Part shown: positions 24,061-35,910 of the stretch, in pieces
Layout: every line of letters starts with the position of its first letter
Numbering within the stretch: the first letter of the stretch is position 1
Assembly: GCA_003290165.1 (NCBI GenBank)
Contig: QNQO01000520.1
Location: forward strand, 1-64,000
Direction: 5' to 3'
Length of the DNA stretch: 64,000 nt
Source: Berberis thunbergii
Lineage: Eukaryota > Streptophyta > Magnoliopsida > Ranunculales > Berberidaceae
Notes under the pieces: model-generated
What the model was told of the DNA's origin: nothing
Databases searched by the model: none
The model's input: the letters and a program-made list of their open reading frames with translations, nothing else
Program-made: the position numbers and the translations under genes

Positions 24061-24099
24061 ACAATCTTCTTTTATTTTTCTGCGTATATAGGAGTATTC

Positions 24100-24860
24100 C
24101 TTATTGGGAACTTGAGGTTTGGGGCGGAATTTAGAAGGTTCCTAATTTCGTCTTCTATTGGAAATAGGAAACTCTTCCTATGAAAAAAGAAAAGTAATAT
24201 GGAAATACTTTCTTATTAGGAGTAGATTCCTTGTTTGGTTAAAACAAGAAAATCTCCTTGTGGGAAAAGAAAAATAAGGTTTCTAATTTCTTTTTCTAGT
24301 GGAAATACGGAAACTCTTATGAGAAAAGGAAAATAATATGGAAATAATTTCTTATTTGGAGTAGGTTTCCTTGTTGGTTAAATCAAGAAAAATTTTCTTA
24401 TGTGAAAAGGAAAGTAATATGGAAATACTTTCCTTTTAGGAGTAAACTTTTCTTGTTTGGTAATAATAAGAAAGTTCTCTTTTTTATGGGACAAGGAAGT
24501 AATATGAAAATACTTTCCTTTTGGAGTAGCATGGTTTGAAAAATATTAATCGAGAAATAAGGCATGGCCCTTTCTTGAGGCATGAGGTGTAAGTGAAATC
24601 ATTTGAATCAATTGATACTGATTTAATCAATTGTTAAAACACCTATGAGGCATAAGCCTCAGTTCGTTGACCATAAGCCTCGCACATAGGTGAGTTTTAA
24701 CTCGTAGTCTCACAACGTTTTTTTAGACAATGAGGAGTAGTCTTTCCTTGTTTGGTTAAAACAAGAAAGTTCTCCTTGGGGGACAAGGAAAGTAATATGG
24801 AAACACTTTCCTATTAAGAGTAGCTTTTTCCTTGTTTGGTTTGGACTTTTTAGCCTATAT
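24100..24860. repeat. Degenerate tandem repeat, about 100-bp unit
   Basis: About six diverged copies of a unit containing AAAGTAATATGGAAATACTT, then TCC(T/A)TTTTAGGAGTAG and TTGTTTGGTTAAAACAAGAA. The unit itself contains a short dyad (TTGTTTGGTTAAAACAAGAA). No coding sequence is seen. Confidence 0.7.
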
Positions 24861-25379
24861 ATAGTATCATTGTGTGTAGGTTCGAAAATAGCATCTTAAC
24901 GAGTTTGTTCTTGTGAAAATGTTGTAATCTTTGTTGATTAATAAAAAAACAAAGGTTGTGTGTCATTCTTCCTTTATTTTTACGCATATACTCTGAATCG
25001 GGTATTTAGAAGTTAGAACCATGCTGCACATATGCAAGTCATTTCTATTTAGCACAGATCCTGGCTGCCCTTTATGGATCTGCCCCAGACATAGCATGAC
25101 TAAGACCATTGCGGCCACCATATGACCACTACCACAGACATGCCATGAACAAGACCATTGCTGCATTGCAGCCACCTCCCATTGCCACTAAGCACATGCC
25201 ACTCACCCTAGAAGTTACCCAAAATTTTAATTTATTTGTTTATTTATTTTTCTTTTAAGAAAAATCTAGGATTAGGGCCCCACCCTTTTATAAACCACAA
25301 AAAGGAAAAATATGTACAAGTGGAGGGCTAGGCCTGGCCTCAAAATAAAATATAAATGAAGAGAGTTATCATAGGTTGA

Positions 25380-25800
25380 GCAACCTAACTGTTCTAGAAA
25401 GAAAGATCAACCCAGAGGAAGCCAGACATAGCATAGCTCTGGAATTCCCATACACAAGTCTAGTGTAGATCCATTGCTACCTGCCCTACAAAGCATAGTC
25501 CATCCGACACCTTAGTCAAATGGAGGATGAACATGTTCACTCCTTCAAAACCAGCCATATCTGCCAACTTATCCACCAATCTATTACATGCTCTATATAA
25601 TTGATTAATTGAGAACCCTTGGAGCTGATTGATATTTTTTTTTTTAATTGCTACATTTTGGAGTGATGTTTCCAAGGAACCTGCCATTGAATTTTCACCA
25701 TTTTAACGATTTGCTTATTATCAACTACCGCTTCCACACTTACCCATCAGCTGGGTGTTTCCATCAACAGTAAGTATTCTAGGAATGCACCATTTTGGGG
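25380..25800 (-). pseudogene. RNase H-type fragment of a non-LTR retrotransposon
   Basis: The minus strand reads QLYRACNRLVDKLADMAGFE, the typical C-terminal end of plant RNase H-like domains found in L1-type LINEs (family form HV.RE.N..AD.LA..G). A corresponding catalytic Asp region upstream is not clear. It is embedded in nested CACTA 2. Confidence 0.55.
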
Positions 25801-26021
25801 TGTAATCCCATTCTCTGGCAGTACATATTATTAGTTAGAGTGTTGCCTAATGGTTTATCTGAATAATATCAAACCACGAAAATAGAAAATGCTTACAGCC
25901 TGACATTGCTAACAAACTCACCCTGTCCTCTCCAAGTGTCTAAACTGGCAACAGTAGGACAGCGTGGCACAAACCTTAGGAGTCCCAGACATCACATCAT
26001 GACTCATATCATGCTCATAAC

Positions 26022-26150
26022 TATACTCCATGAAACTTCAACACTTTCAGTGGAAACCATCTGAAGGCTAGAATAAAAGTAAGACCACACTCCATGAAAC
26101 TTCAACAGATTCAGTAGAACCCATCTGAAGGGTAGAATAAAAGTGAGATG
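26022..26150. repeat. Two-copy tandem repeat, about 70 bp
   Basis: ACTCCATGAAACTTCAACA...CCATCTGAAGG...TAGAATAAAAGT occurs twice in a row with few changes. Confidence 0.7.
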
Positions 26151-27204
26151 ATCCAAAATTCAAGAGATGGAATACGCAATGAGTAGGTGCATGGTTTTCA
26201 TGCAAGAGGTGTAAAATGAACAATTTCCCTCAATGCACAAGGACCAGATATTAGATTATCTCCGGTAAGTAAAAGCCTAAAATGTTTCACTTTCAAAGGA
26301 ATGGTGCACTGGTCAATTACTTGGATAAATGAAGTTGAATCTTCAGTCTAGGAAAGAGTATGTTTGAAGTAAGTTTGTGCAGATTTTACTTTGAGTTTTA
26401 CAATTTGGCTGCCTTCCAATTGGAAGGCCTTGTTCAGTATAGGTGTTAGTTAAGGGAATCAAACTGATTGCTTAACTGATATTTTGTCCAGATAGAGTCA
26501 AACTTCCCTGCATATTTTCATAAATTTCGGCGAGAAGTTGTTCAGTTGTCCTTTGGGGTGGGTTTGCTCAGTTGTTCCTTTGCAATGGGTATTTAGAAAC
26601 GTCCGGTGGCAGAATTTGCCAATTTGGGGACAGCAGAGACCTGTGTAGCTCTATATCAGAGATCTTACTCCGCTGGAATATTCAGGGGACTCAGTCTGGT
26701 TGGTAAATGGTTGTGTGTCATTCTTCTTTTATTTTTACGCATATACTCTGAATAGATGCAATCTCTCTATGAAATATTATAATTATCAATTTGCACATAC
26801 TGGAATTACTTCTTGACGATATCTGTGTCATTGATCAAGTTTGAATTGGACTTCTCCATGTTTGCCTTAGTAATATTGTGAACAGTGTGGTTTTGCGTCC
26901 TTTGGTGGCAACTAACTTGACATGTTGCAACTAATTTCAAATTTTCAATTAGTGTTCCTTCTGTTACTATTATCGTGGTTATTAATTACTTATATGTTGA
27001 TGAAGTCTTTGTTATGGATGTCATATGAAGAGATTGTATTTCTGTTCATTTCTTCTCCTGTCTATTTATTGAAGCATGAATTTGTTATATGTCTTAGTTC
27101 CCTTTTGCATATTTGACCATATCTGTGTGATCAAATTCTTTTATTCTGCATAGAATCATCGATTTACTGAAATAGTACAAGGAATGAACATAAGTGATCT
27201 GTAA

Positions 27205-27335
27205 AGTCTCACCGAAATGCTTCCAGGAAATTTGAGATCCTTCTGCAGAACATTAGCAAATGTCTTTTGCCTCGTATTTCCTCTGAAGGGTGTGTATCCA
27301 TAAAGCATTTCATATAGAAGAATGCCTAGTAGAGC
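27205..27335 (-). pseudogene. Captured exon of phototropin (AGC kinase domain)
   Basis: The minus strand reads LGILLYEMLYGYTPFRGNTR and then QKTFANVLQKDLKFPGSISV. This is subdomain IX-X of the phototropin Ser/Thr kinase (family form ALGILLYEMLYGRTPFRGK.RQKTF.N.L.KDL.FP.S). Phototropins are blue-light receptor kinases at the plasma membrane. One exon only; LOV domains and catalytic residues are absent. Confidence 0.8.
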
Positions 27336-27935
27336 AGAGAGCAGTCAATCGTATAAGTTAGAACTGTGATGGTTTAGAACTTAGATTTTAGAAGTACAAA
27401 TTGACATCTCAATGAAACAGAAGGTGAACATGTGAAGAGTAAACTGTTCAGCGAATTCAAGAAATAAGAGAGTTGTTTCAAACATATAATTTATTAATTC
27501 CTCTTCCATATTATCGATTTTTGGGAATATGTTTGACCTCAATAGTTTCAAACATCAGGCCATGTAGGAAAACCCACGAGTTTTATGTGTCCTCTTCTAC
27601 GTTTGAAGTTTTCAAGTTCTTGTTATGGCAAAAACGTATACTCTTGTTAATAAGATTGAAACATTTGTATGATCACTAAATGCACACAGGATTCAGAAAT
27701 AACAGTCCTAGAAAGTATCCCTGAGCTATGTCACCTATTACTTTGTATATATCATTATCGGTTCTGCGTGTGAATATGCTAGACGTCTAGCTGCGAGGCA
27801 AGTTGCAGCCAGACGTCAACATGCTGCCTGGGTACTGCAGGGTGTGCTTCTTAGTGTGGCAGTGCAAGTGCGGGCTGGGCTTAGTATAGGGAACTCACAG
27901 GCTTCTGCTGGAAGTTCTCAAAATAGGTTCATGTT

Positions 27936-28009
27936 TTCTTTTTTTTGTTTTTGTTTTTGTTTTTGTTTTTGTTTTTGTTTTTGTTTTTGTCTTTGTCTTT
28001 GTCTTTGTC
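27936..28009. repeat. (TTTTTG)n microsatellite
   Basis: About twelve TTTTTG/TCTTTG hexamers. It creates artificial Phe/Cys or Phe/Leu-rich open frames that are not genes. Confidence 0.95.
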
Positions 28010-28369
28010 CAATCAATGGACTCCATTTCATAACTTATATAATCTAGAAAAGTTGAAGCTTCTGATGAGTTCATATGAGATTTGTATTGATCATAGCCAC
28101 TTCATAAAAAATTATTTATTTGTCAAGCTTCTTGTTGTCTAACTTCAATCCACAGATTCATTTATTTTGTTTCATGTGTTAAATCTGTTGTAACTATTGT
28201 TGGCTGCTATCCAAAATAATTGAGAATGACATATAGAAAGCTTGCTTTGTAGATAAACTACTTTTTTCTGTTCCTTATGACTTTCCAGTGCTAACATTAA
28301 GAAATAAATATTTTTCCCTCGATGGTTAGATGTATGATCATGGTACTGAATCTCTTATCAGGTCATCAA

Positions 28370-29170
28370 GCATTTTCAAGCATTTTGACTGGTGTAAAGC
28401 TGATCTGGTTGTCTGTGATGGTGCTCCAGATGGTTAGAAGAAATTTGATTTGGATGTTATCTTCTCAGCCAATTTCAACTATATATTATATAGCTTGTGA
28501 GTTCACTTTGTTATCTTTCTGGCTGCAGTTACTGGACTACATGATATGGATGAATTCGTTCAGTCGCAACTTATACTGGCAGTAAGTTTAGAGTTTCTGT
28601 TATACTTGGTCTAGTTACTTTCCATCAGTTGATTCTTCCACAGATTGGGTTTTGCTGTTATAAATTTTGACAAAGTTGATACATAGGGAATACCTTGATA
28701 GTGCCATTGGATGTTTGTGACTTTTGTCTCATTCATATTTTATTGTTCTGCATTTACCTATTATAAATAAAGAGAAGGTCTTGCTTCTAAAGCTTTTGGT
28801 GACAGTCGTGGAAAGCAAATAAATTCATCCACTTGACTTTATCCTGAATAATAGGTGATATAGGTATTCTCCTTGAAAAATGGGTTATTTTGTTTGTTTT
28901 TGCATGATAACCAAGGTATAATATTGAGTGAGTCTTTTGCTCGTGTTTTGTTGGATACAAATGTTGCTTGGGAATAAAAATCTCCACCCTGAGTGTTGCT
29001 CTGTCTTGTGTGTGGTGCTTATTGAAGTTTTAATGATCTTAACAAGATTGACATGGAGGTTCAATGACCTTGCAGGGTTTAACCATTGTTACTCATGTAC
29101 TTAGAGAGGGAGGAAAGTTTATTGCAAAGATATTTCGAGGCAAAGATACAAGTCTTATCTACTGCCAGGT
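28370..29170 (+). pseudogene. Captured FtsJ-type 2'-O-methyltransferase (TRM7-like) exons
   Basis: Three pieces in order: FDWCKADLVVCDGAPDG then a stop (28375-28435), VTGLHDMDEFVQSQLILA (about 28524-28580) and GLTIVTHVLREGGKFIAKIF then RGKDTSLIYCQ (29076-29168) followed by a GT donor. They fit the FtsJ/RrmJ methyltransferase fold of eukaryotic TRM7, which methylates the anticodon loop of some tRNAs; DLVVCDGAPD is motif IV with the catalytic Asp, and the Lys of GGKFIAKIF is also a family catalytic residue. Stop codons and loss of both ends make it non-functional. Confidence 0.85.
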
Positions 29171-30509
29171 GTGCCTACAAGTTCAACTTCCAATCCTCTA
29201 TGCAGATTTGGCCTTCATCCGCCCCCTTTTTCAATTCTTCTGTATTTTGTACTTTCCCAGGTATCAAGTGAATAAGCAATTGAAACTGCAAAGCTACTTG
29301 CCTTGAAAGAAGGATTGCTGGTAAGTAGTCAAACTTGTTTAATTTTATATGAATGAGTTAATTTCATTTTTGCTCTCAATAATTCCCAATTCATCACAAT
29401 TTTGTCTTTAAGTGTAATTTTAAGTGCTGGAAGGCATTCTAACAGCCATATAGAGACAGTCCTTTTGAATTTTCTTACCTTCTAAATTGCACAATGAACG
29501 ACGATACTTCAGACTTGATAGACAAACTTGGATTTGACCTCTATTGTTTGCACATTTTGGGTTAAGGTATACATGCTAGTACGCTTACCTTATTACAGCT
29601 AAATTTTGAGTTTGACGATGCAAAAATTCATAGCTTTAATGTCAAAGCTTTGATCTGTATATGAACTCGCTGGAGAGTATTAGGAACTAGAATTTGTCTC
29701 GGTTAGTTTCTCGTTTTGGCAAGTTTATTATTGATTTATTGTTTACCTTAGTAATTGTTATGTTTTATGACCTTTGAGAAGGATCTGCCAAACACTACTT
29801 AAATCCTGATTGACTGCTTCAGGTTTTTAATATGAAATTTATAATTAGTTGGTGTAGCTTTCCTCTCGTCAATGATGCCAACAACCATCTTCCTTGTAAT
29901 ATGATTGATGATACAGAAGGCATCAGGGTGAGGGATTAGACCTGATCAATCTTCATCTTGTAAGACAGTGCTTGTCACCATCTTGTGATTCGTTGTAACC
30001 TCTTTGCAATGAAATATTACTTAAAAAGAACACAGGGTCTGCTTCTCTCATTCTTTTTTTTATGAGAAAAAGTAAAAAATTCATGAAGTCATAGAGGTGA
30101 GAGCAAATACGAGGCAAATATCCTTATGAATTAAAAAAACATTATTAGTTATTATTTATTTATTTTATTATAAGTTGGCTATGCTTTGACTTTCTTTCCA
30201 TTTTCCCTTGGGGATGGTCACTTGTACCATCAGGTGCCTTTCTGCAATAACATTAAATATAGCTCCCTTCATTCTCTTTGTTTGTCTACCCTAAAAGATG
30301 AAATTTTATTTGATCTTCTCAAACAAGGAGCCCTCAGCTTCTATATGCATCACTGGGACATCTATTTTTCGTCGTGTTGCAGATTATTTTAGAGACTCTA
30401 ACTATCTTGCTATTTGTCAAACCAATATTGTGGCTTGTTCAGATAAATGCAGAACCATTTCCTAATGTCTATTTCTTTGTTGATTATGGGGGTTCTCTTT
30501 TGTTTTCCA

Positions 30510-30700
30510 GATTTGATTACCCGCAATCCACATTCCAGAAATTAATGAAAGAGCACTGCATGGAGCCATTTTTTGTGTTTCAGGTTTGTTATTATTCAAA
30601 TTAGGCAGTTATAACATGTTGTTTGTTGTCTTTGGTCATTTTCCTCGGATTTTCATAATATTTATGCTGATGCTTCGTGCTTTTAGGTATTTTGTGTCGG
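30510..30700 (+). pseudogene. Captured P5A-type ATPase exon
   Basis: Between an AG acceptor and GT donor the frame reads FDYPQSTFQKLMKEHCMEPF then FVFQ (30510-30583). After an intron-like gap, VFCVG follows at 30687. This is the conserved stretch before the first core transmembrane helices of P5A ATPases (family form YPQPTFQKLMKE.CMEPFFVFQVFCVGLW), ER membrane pumps that handle transmembrane helices. Only one exon and the start of the next are present. Confidence 0.85.
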
Positions 30701-31034
30701 TTCTTGCAATAATTTAACTCAATTATCTGTCTATATCTCTTGAAATCTATACTTGTCATTCTGGAAAAACATGGATGCTTCATTTCAAGCTTTTTAGTCT
30801 CATCACAGCTCAGACTGTTGCAGTCATCAAAACGACTCAGTAAAAATCAGTTGACTCAAACTGGAGTTGAATTTTTTTTAAAAGTCACTGAGGTGCACGT
30901 GCTCCATATTTTGACATTTTTTTCAAAGATATTTATATTATTTAGTTATTTGTTGCAAGTTTCCTACCATATCAATAAGGTCAATGACCAGGTGCACGCT
31001 ATGTTTTACGCTAATTTTTTTTTTCGATAATATT

Positions 31035-31530
31035 AATTTGCAACGGTTTCAAACCGTTGCAACAAAACATATTTTTTTTTTTTAATTTTGTTTTAATTGC
31101 CAACGGCTTACAACCGTGGTTGCAGCTTGCCACGGCTAGGAACCGTGGGCGTTTTTCATCAGTTGCTATGGCTTAAAACCGTGGCCAAGGTTAGCCACGG
31201 CTTAAAAACCGTTGCTATCACGTTTGCCACGGTTTATTTATAACGGGTTAGCCACGATTTATAACCGTTGCTAATATCTACACATTGTCACGGCTTAAAA
31301 CCGTGGCTATTTTGGCCACGGCTAAAAACCGTTGCTATTGGTCTTGCAACGGTCTAAAACCGTGGCTAAATGCTAAAAACACTTCCCACATTCAAGCATA
31401 AAACCGTTGCTACAATGTTTAGCAACGGTTTATAGCCGTTACAAGGAATTTCGCGACGCCTCTGTAGCCCACGGCTCTTAGCCGTGACAATGCCTTATGC
31501 CCACTGTATAGAACCGTTGCTAATGGGGGT
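31035..31530. repeat. Right subterminal array of nested CACTA 2
   Basis: Palindromic units such as GCCACGGCTTAAAAACCGTT and TAGCAACGGTTTATAGCCGT recur about ten times up to the TGTAGTG terminus. Confidence 0.9.
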
Positions 31531-31559
31531 TTTTGGTGTAGTGTAATAAGGATAATTTC

Positions 31560-31961
31560 ATTGGAGATTGCAATGGAACTTTATACCTTTCTAGAAGCTG
31601 AAGCATTTTAGCAGGTTTTTGCCCACTAATAACTTGAAAGAGGAAGTTCAATATCTGCTCCAAATGACCTGAAAGCAGAAGTCTTACATCCTTTCTCACC
31701 TAATAAATAGAAATATTTCATTAGAACTACCTATTATACAAAAAATAATAATAATAAATAAGTTAAATTTCAAATAGATGCACCACTGAAAAACAGTTTT
31801 TACAAAAAAAAATCAACCTTCAATAGATACTGGAAATACAAGCAACGTCGATGCTGGTTCTTGCCTTTGTAGACAATCTTATCAAGAATGCCCAATTCCA
31901 CTTGGAGCTGATGAATGAGAGATTTCAACCTCTCCTCAAGATTAGAACTTTCTGAAGCCAT
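31560..31961 (-). pseudogene. Captured 5' exons of a NEPRO-like (DUF4477-type) gene
   Basis: On the minus strand an ATG at 31961 opens MASESSNLEERLKSLIHQLQ and runs to YKGKNQHRRCLYFQYLLKV; a second exon follows with VRKDVRLLLSGHLEQILNFL and VISGQKPAKMLQLLER. This resembles the N-terminus of plant 'nucleolus and neural progenitor protein' homologues, recalled as ERIVYKNKNQHRRS.YFQYLLKVRRDLRLL. The frame can be followed to 31547 where nested CACTA 2 begins, and across it to about 21384 (LEKFLPPTLATCHILQ), though whether that part is exon is unsure. The region upstream (31990-32400) looks like its promoter/leader. Confidence 0.6.
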
Positions 31962-31989
31962 GAATAAAGCTACCAAGCAAAACAAATAA

Positions 31990-32400
31990 AAACACAATTT
32001 AGTTTGAGGAAGAGAATTGAGTGTGGCATTTCGTCAAACGCGTAAACCGCGCTCAAACCTGGAATCTGAAACTTTTGTGCGTCTCAAACCCTCAATCGAA
32101 TTCAAAGCAAAAAGCAACAATTTTTGTGTGTCTCAAACCCTGGAATCTGGAACTTTTGTGCGTCTAAAACCCTCAATCCCTGTAAGGAAGGGAGATGTGA
32201 GATGATAACGAATGAGGAAAGGAAGGTGAATGGAGAAGAGCGGTCAGAAACAGAGATGAGAGCGAAGGAGGGAAGTCGCGAAGCAGCGAAGGAGGGAGGG
32301 AGGTCGCGAACGAACGAAGTCCCGAAGGACTGGAAGTGGCAAAGGAGAATAAGGAAGGAGGTGAGTCGCGAATCAGTGCAGGGGGGTATAAATAGGTATA
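31990..32400. other. Leader-like region with about 90-bp tandem duplication
   Basis: GGAATCTG(A/G)AACTTTTGTGCG and CTCAAACCCTCAATC recur twice between 32050 and 32180. A purine-rich stretch (AGGGAGGGAGG...) follows at 32210-32370. No coding function was recognised. It may be the 5' flank of the minus-strand NEPRO-like gene. Confidence 0.45.
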
Positions 32401-32474
32401 CTCTAATCCAGCATTTCCTACGTCTAATACGGCGCTTTATAAACACAATTTCATTTTCAATGGCGGGATGGAAT

Positions 32475-34274
32475 TAGGGATGGCAACGGGGCAGATTGGG
32501 GCGGATTTGAGCAAATCCATCCCCGATCCGTCACTAATATCGGATCCCCAATCCGCCCCGCAAATCCGTTTGCAATTTTAAATCAATATCCATAACCGCC
32601 CCGTGCGGATACGCGGATATCCGCCCCGCCCCGCAAATCCGCACAAAAATTATAACAAAAAATTAAAAAATAATCTCCGAATTCGTAAAAAAAAAAAATA
32701 CAAAAAATTCTGAATTACAATTTACAATGAATTCGTACAAAAAAAATTACAAAAAGTTCTGAATTCGTACAAAAAAAAAATTTAATACAAAAAAAAAAAC
32801 CAATCTCTGGATCTGATTTCAGATTTTAGATCTGATGTGAAGAGATCTGAGATAAGGTCTGAAATCAGATCGGATCAAGTCGATCTCGGATCAAGATCAG
32901 ATCTGATCGATCTCGATCGCGGATCAAGATCAGATCTGATCGATCTCGATCTCGGATCAGATCGATCGAGGATCAAGATCTGATCAGTTCGATCGGATGA
33001 TCAAGAACTGATCTGATCGGATCGATCGGATGATCAAGATCTGATAAGATCGGATGATCAAGATCTGATATGATCGGATCGATCGGATGATCAAGAACTG
33101 ATCTAATCTGATGATCCAGAACTGCTGATCTAATATGATCTGATCGATCGGATGATCAAGATCTGATCTGATCTGTTCGATCGGATGATCAGGATCTGAT
33201 ATGATCTGATTGATCGGATGATCAAGATCTGATCTGTTCGATCGGATGATCAAGATCTGATCTTTTCTGATCTGATCGATCGGATGATCAAGAACTGATC
33301 TGTTCGATCGGATGATCAAGAACTGATCTGATCTGATGATCCAGAACTGATCTGATATGATCTGATCGATCGGATGATCAAGATCTGATCTGATCTGTTC
33401 GATCGTATGATCAAGATCCGATATGATCTGATTGATCGGATGATCAAGATCTGATCTGTTCGATCGGATGATCAAGATCTGATCTTTTCTGATCTGATCG
33501 ATCGGATGATCAAGATCTTATTTGTTCGATCGGATGATCAAGATCTGATATGATCTGATCGATCGGATGATCAATATCAAGATATGATCGATCTATGATC
33601 AAGATCAGATCTAAGCTATGATCAGAGAAGGAGAAGGAGATTCAGAGAAGGAGAAGGAGATTCAGAGAAGGAGAAGGGGCGATCTCCTGTGAGAGGGAGA
33701 TCTCTCTGCGAGGGAGCAATGACGCAGCGTGAGGGAGCAGTGACGCGGAGTGAGGGATCAGTCGCGGTCGACGCGGTGTGAGGGAGCAGGGTCCAGGGAG
33801 GCAGATCTCATGGCCGAGCGGCGTGAGGGAGGGCGAGCGGCGTGAGGGAGGGCGAGCGGCGTGAGGGAGGGCGGTGATCTTCCCTTGAACCGAAGATCTT
33901 CCCTTCCTCTTTTTCGGCTGATCTGATCTGGGGGAGGGGAGAGCTTGTGCTCTGTGAGACAGTGAGAGGGAGAGTTCGGTGAGGGTGAGGGTGAGGGAGC
34001 GATTGGTGTGAGGGAGCGAATGAGGGATTGTGATTTATGAAAACAGTTGATCCTTTATATAGGCGAAGGGCAATTTTGTAAATTTGTTGGTTAAACGGAT
34101 ATCCGCGGGGCTTTCGGGGCGGATATGGCGAAATTCGTATCCGCCCCGAATAGTGAACGGATATTTTTTGGATATCCAAAGCCACCCGAAAACCCATTCA
34201 GCCATATCCAAAACCGCCCCAAACGGATTGGGTGGGGCGGATATCCGTGAAAATCCGCCCCACTGCCATCCCTA
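32475..34274. mobile_element. Non-autonomous hAT element A (1.8 kb)
   Basis: It begins TAGGGATGGCAACGGGGC and ends GCCCCACTGCCATCCCTA, imperfect inverted termini of the hAT type. An exact 8-bp duplication GATGGAAT flanks it (32467-32474 and 34275-34282). No transposase frame is present. The centre is a GATC-rich satellite, and GGAGAAGGAGATTCAGAGAA and GTGAGGGAGGGCGAGCGGC are tandemly repeated at 33625-33870. Confidence 0.92.
32810..33613. repeat. GATC-rich satellite (GATCGGATGATCAAGATCTG)
   Basis: Dozens of short units built from GATCTGATC, CGATCGGATGATCAAG and variants, with higher-order copies (33140-33290 reappears at 33350-33500). The repeat leaves a 163-codon open frame on the minus strand (33475-32984), a repetitive Ile/Asp/Arg/Ser peptide, which is most simply an artefact of the period. 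Many GATC palindromes make it highly self-complementary. Confidence 0.9.
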
Positions 34275-34833
34275 GATGGAATCGCGGTTTTTTTCATTCT
34301 TTACCGGCGCTTCTTTACCAAATTGCCGGTATTGTGAGCGCTTTACCGACGCTTCCAAACCAAAACGCCGGTATTGGGAGATCTTTATCGACACTTTTTA
34401 CATCTAATACGGCGTGTTTAAAAAACAATTTTATTTTAACTCTTCACTCGCGCTTAGAAAATACAACGCCGGTATTGTTCGATATGTACCGGCGCCTTAG
34501 AAAATACAACGCTGGTATTGTTCGATATGTACCGGCGCTTTATTGTATAAACGTCGTGATTGCTTAAGACTTAATTTTTCACCCTAGTGGGAAACGAACG
34601 CTGGTTGTTTTCAGCGTTTTATATCCCAAACGTTGTTATTGTTTATGTTGTACCGGCGCTTTTATTGAAACGTCGTCGTAAAAGTGTCGTTTTAGACTTT
34701 ATTTTTTTGTAGTTCGAAAGCGTCGTAAAAGTGTCGTTATTCGCGGGTTGGTTACTCTTTACCGGCGCTTGTAACATCTAAAGCGGCGGTTTAGAAAACA
34801 TAATATTATTTTCATCAGTAGGATGGGTTGGAG

Positions 34834-35910
34834 TAGGGGTAGGCAGGGGACAGGATGGGACGAGATAAACCCATCCCTATCCCATCCCGTTCATTCGGAA
34901 TCGAGACGGGACGGGATGGGAAAAACCTCATCCCGACCTCATCCCATCCCAAACGGGTTCCGGACGGGACGGGACGAGATCAGTGTGCTATGATTATATG
35001 CATTTCATTTTCTTTAATCAATCTCATAATTTGGTTGCTTGTACTCATCTGTGTTATACTTCAAAGCATTCCACACCTGCAAATTGCTTGTTCTTGAAGA
35101 AGAAACTCATATGCATCCAGCAGTGCATTTCAATTTCAAACAATATATTTGCTAAGTATAGAAGAACAAATTTAAACAAACATAATGTACACAACGCAAA
35201 GAATAACACTCAGTTTTACATAGGTATCTGAGCTACTAGTGACAAAAAACCGTTCCACTAGCATTATATGCACAACACAATATTTGGTGGCTTGATAGAT
35301 CAATACTAGTTGAGGGAACAATGCTAGTTGAAAGCGTGGTGCTAGTTGAGGGACCATTGCTCTTCCCTGAAGTTAATTCCAAGTTAAGATTTCAGTTACC
35401 AAATTCCAAAAACCCCAGCCAACCAACCAACCAAAACACACTATGTAAACTTCAAACAAACCAGTGATAGCATCTGAACGCTTTGGAATGTAAATGCGAG
35501 GACTGGCATTGGTATTCCTAATATCCCAGATACGACATGTTCAATCATCTGATGATCTAGTAGGAAGGTAATAGAAATAAAATCAGATACAAATTGAACT
35601 TCGAGAGAGTTTAATATTCATGTAATAACTATGTAATAGCTAACTGCAAAAAATATGCTACCAAACCTGCATTGGAGGTATTTCTAAATGTTTAAATGGC
35701 AGAAAGTTGAAGGACGTATTCTAGAAAATACTCATTAATACCAGAGTGAAAAATTAGCTCGGGACGGGACGAGATTGGTAGGATTGAAAATCTTCATCCC
35801 ATCCCATCCCATTCTAGATCGGGACGGGATGAAATTATTCAATCCCATTAAGACCCGAAAAAATCGGGACGGGACGGGATCGGGATCGCTGGATGGGATG
35901 CCCACCCTTA
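34834..35910. mobile_element. Non-autonomous hAT element B (1.1 kb)
   Basis: It begins TAGGGGTAGGCAGGGGAC and ends ATGCCCACCCTTA. The 8-bp flanks are GGTTGGAG (34826-34833) and GGATGGAG (35911-35918), one mismatch. The ends contain repeated GGGACGGGATGGGA blocks in inverted orientation. No transposase is present. It is related in style, but not in its interior, to hAT element A. Confidence 0.85.

Larger units (their letters stand above)
24953..26754. repeat. Pair of 45-bp direct repeats, possible LTR remnants
   Basis: TTGTGTGTCATTCTTC(C/T)TTTATTTTTACGCATATACTCTGAAT occurs at 24957-25001 and again at 26711-26755. A weaker version starts near 24063. Upstream of the first copy are TATATATAG and AATAAA-like signals (24855-24950), as expected for an LTR. 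Too little remains to define an element. Confidence 0.35.
21444..31543. mobile_element. Nested CACTA element 2 (10.1 kb)
   Basis: The left end reads CACTACACCAAAAGGG and the right end reads TTTTTGGTGTAGTG, with TAA immediately outside both (21441-21443 and 31544-31546). Both ends carry dense subterminal arrays (left about 21460-21905, right about 31035-31530) of AACGGCTCAAAACCGTTG / CACGGTTTTAAACCGTTGG units. No transposase was recognised inside. Instead it carries exons of phototropin, TRM7-like methyltransferase and a P5A-ATPase plus an RNase H-type LINE remnant. It is a non-autonomous, gene-carrying CACTA lying inside the larger one. Confidence 0.92.

Noticed and set aside
27844..28142. 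Phe/Cys and Phe/Leu-rich open frames
   Set aside because: Translations of a (TTTTTG)n microsatellite.
32984..33475. 163-codon minus-strand frame of Ile/Asp/Arg/Ser repeats
   Set aside because: Produced by the GATC satellite, whose period avoids stops; no sign of a real protein.
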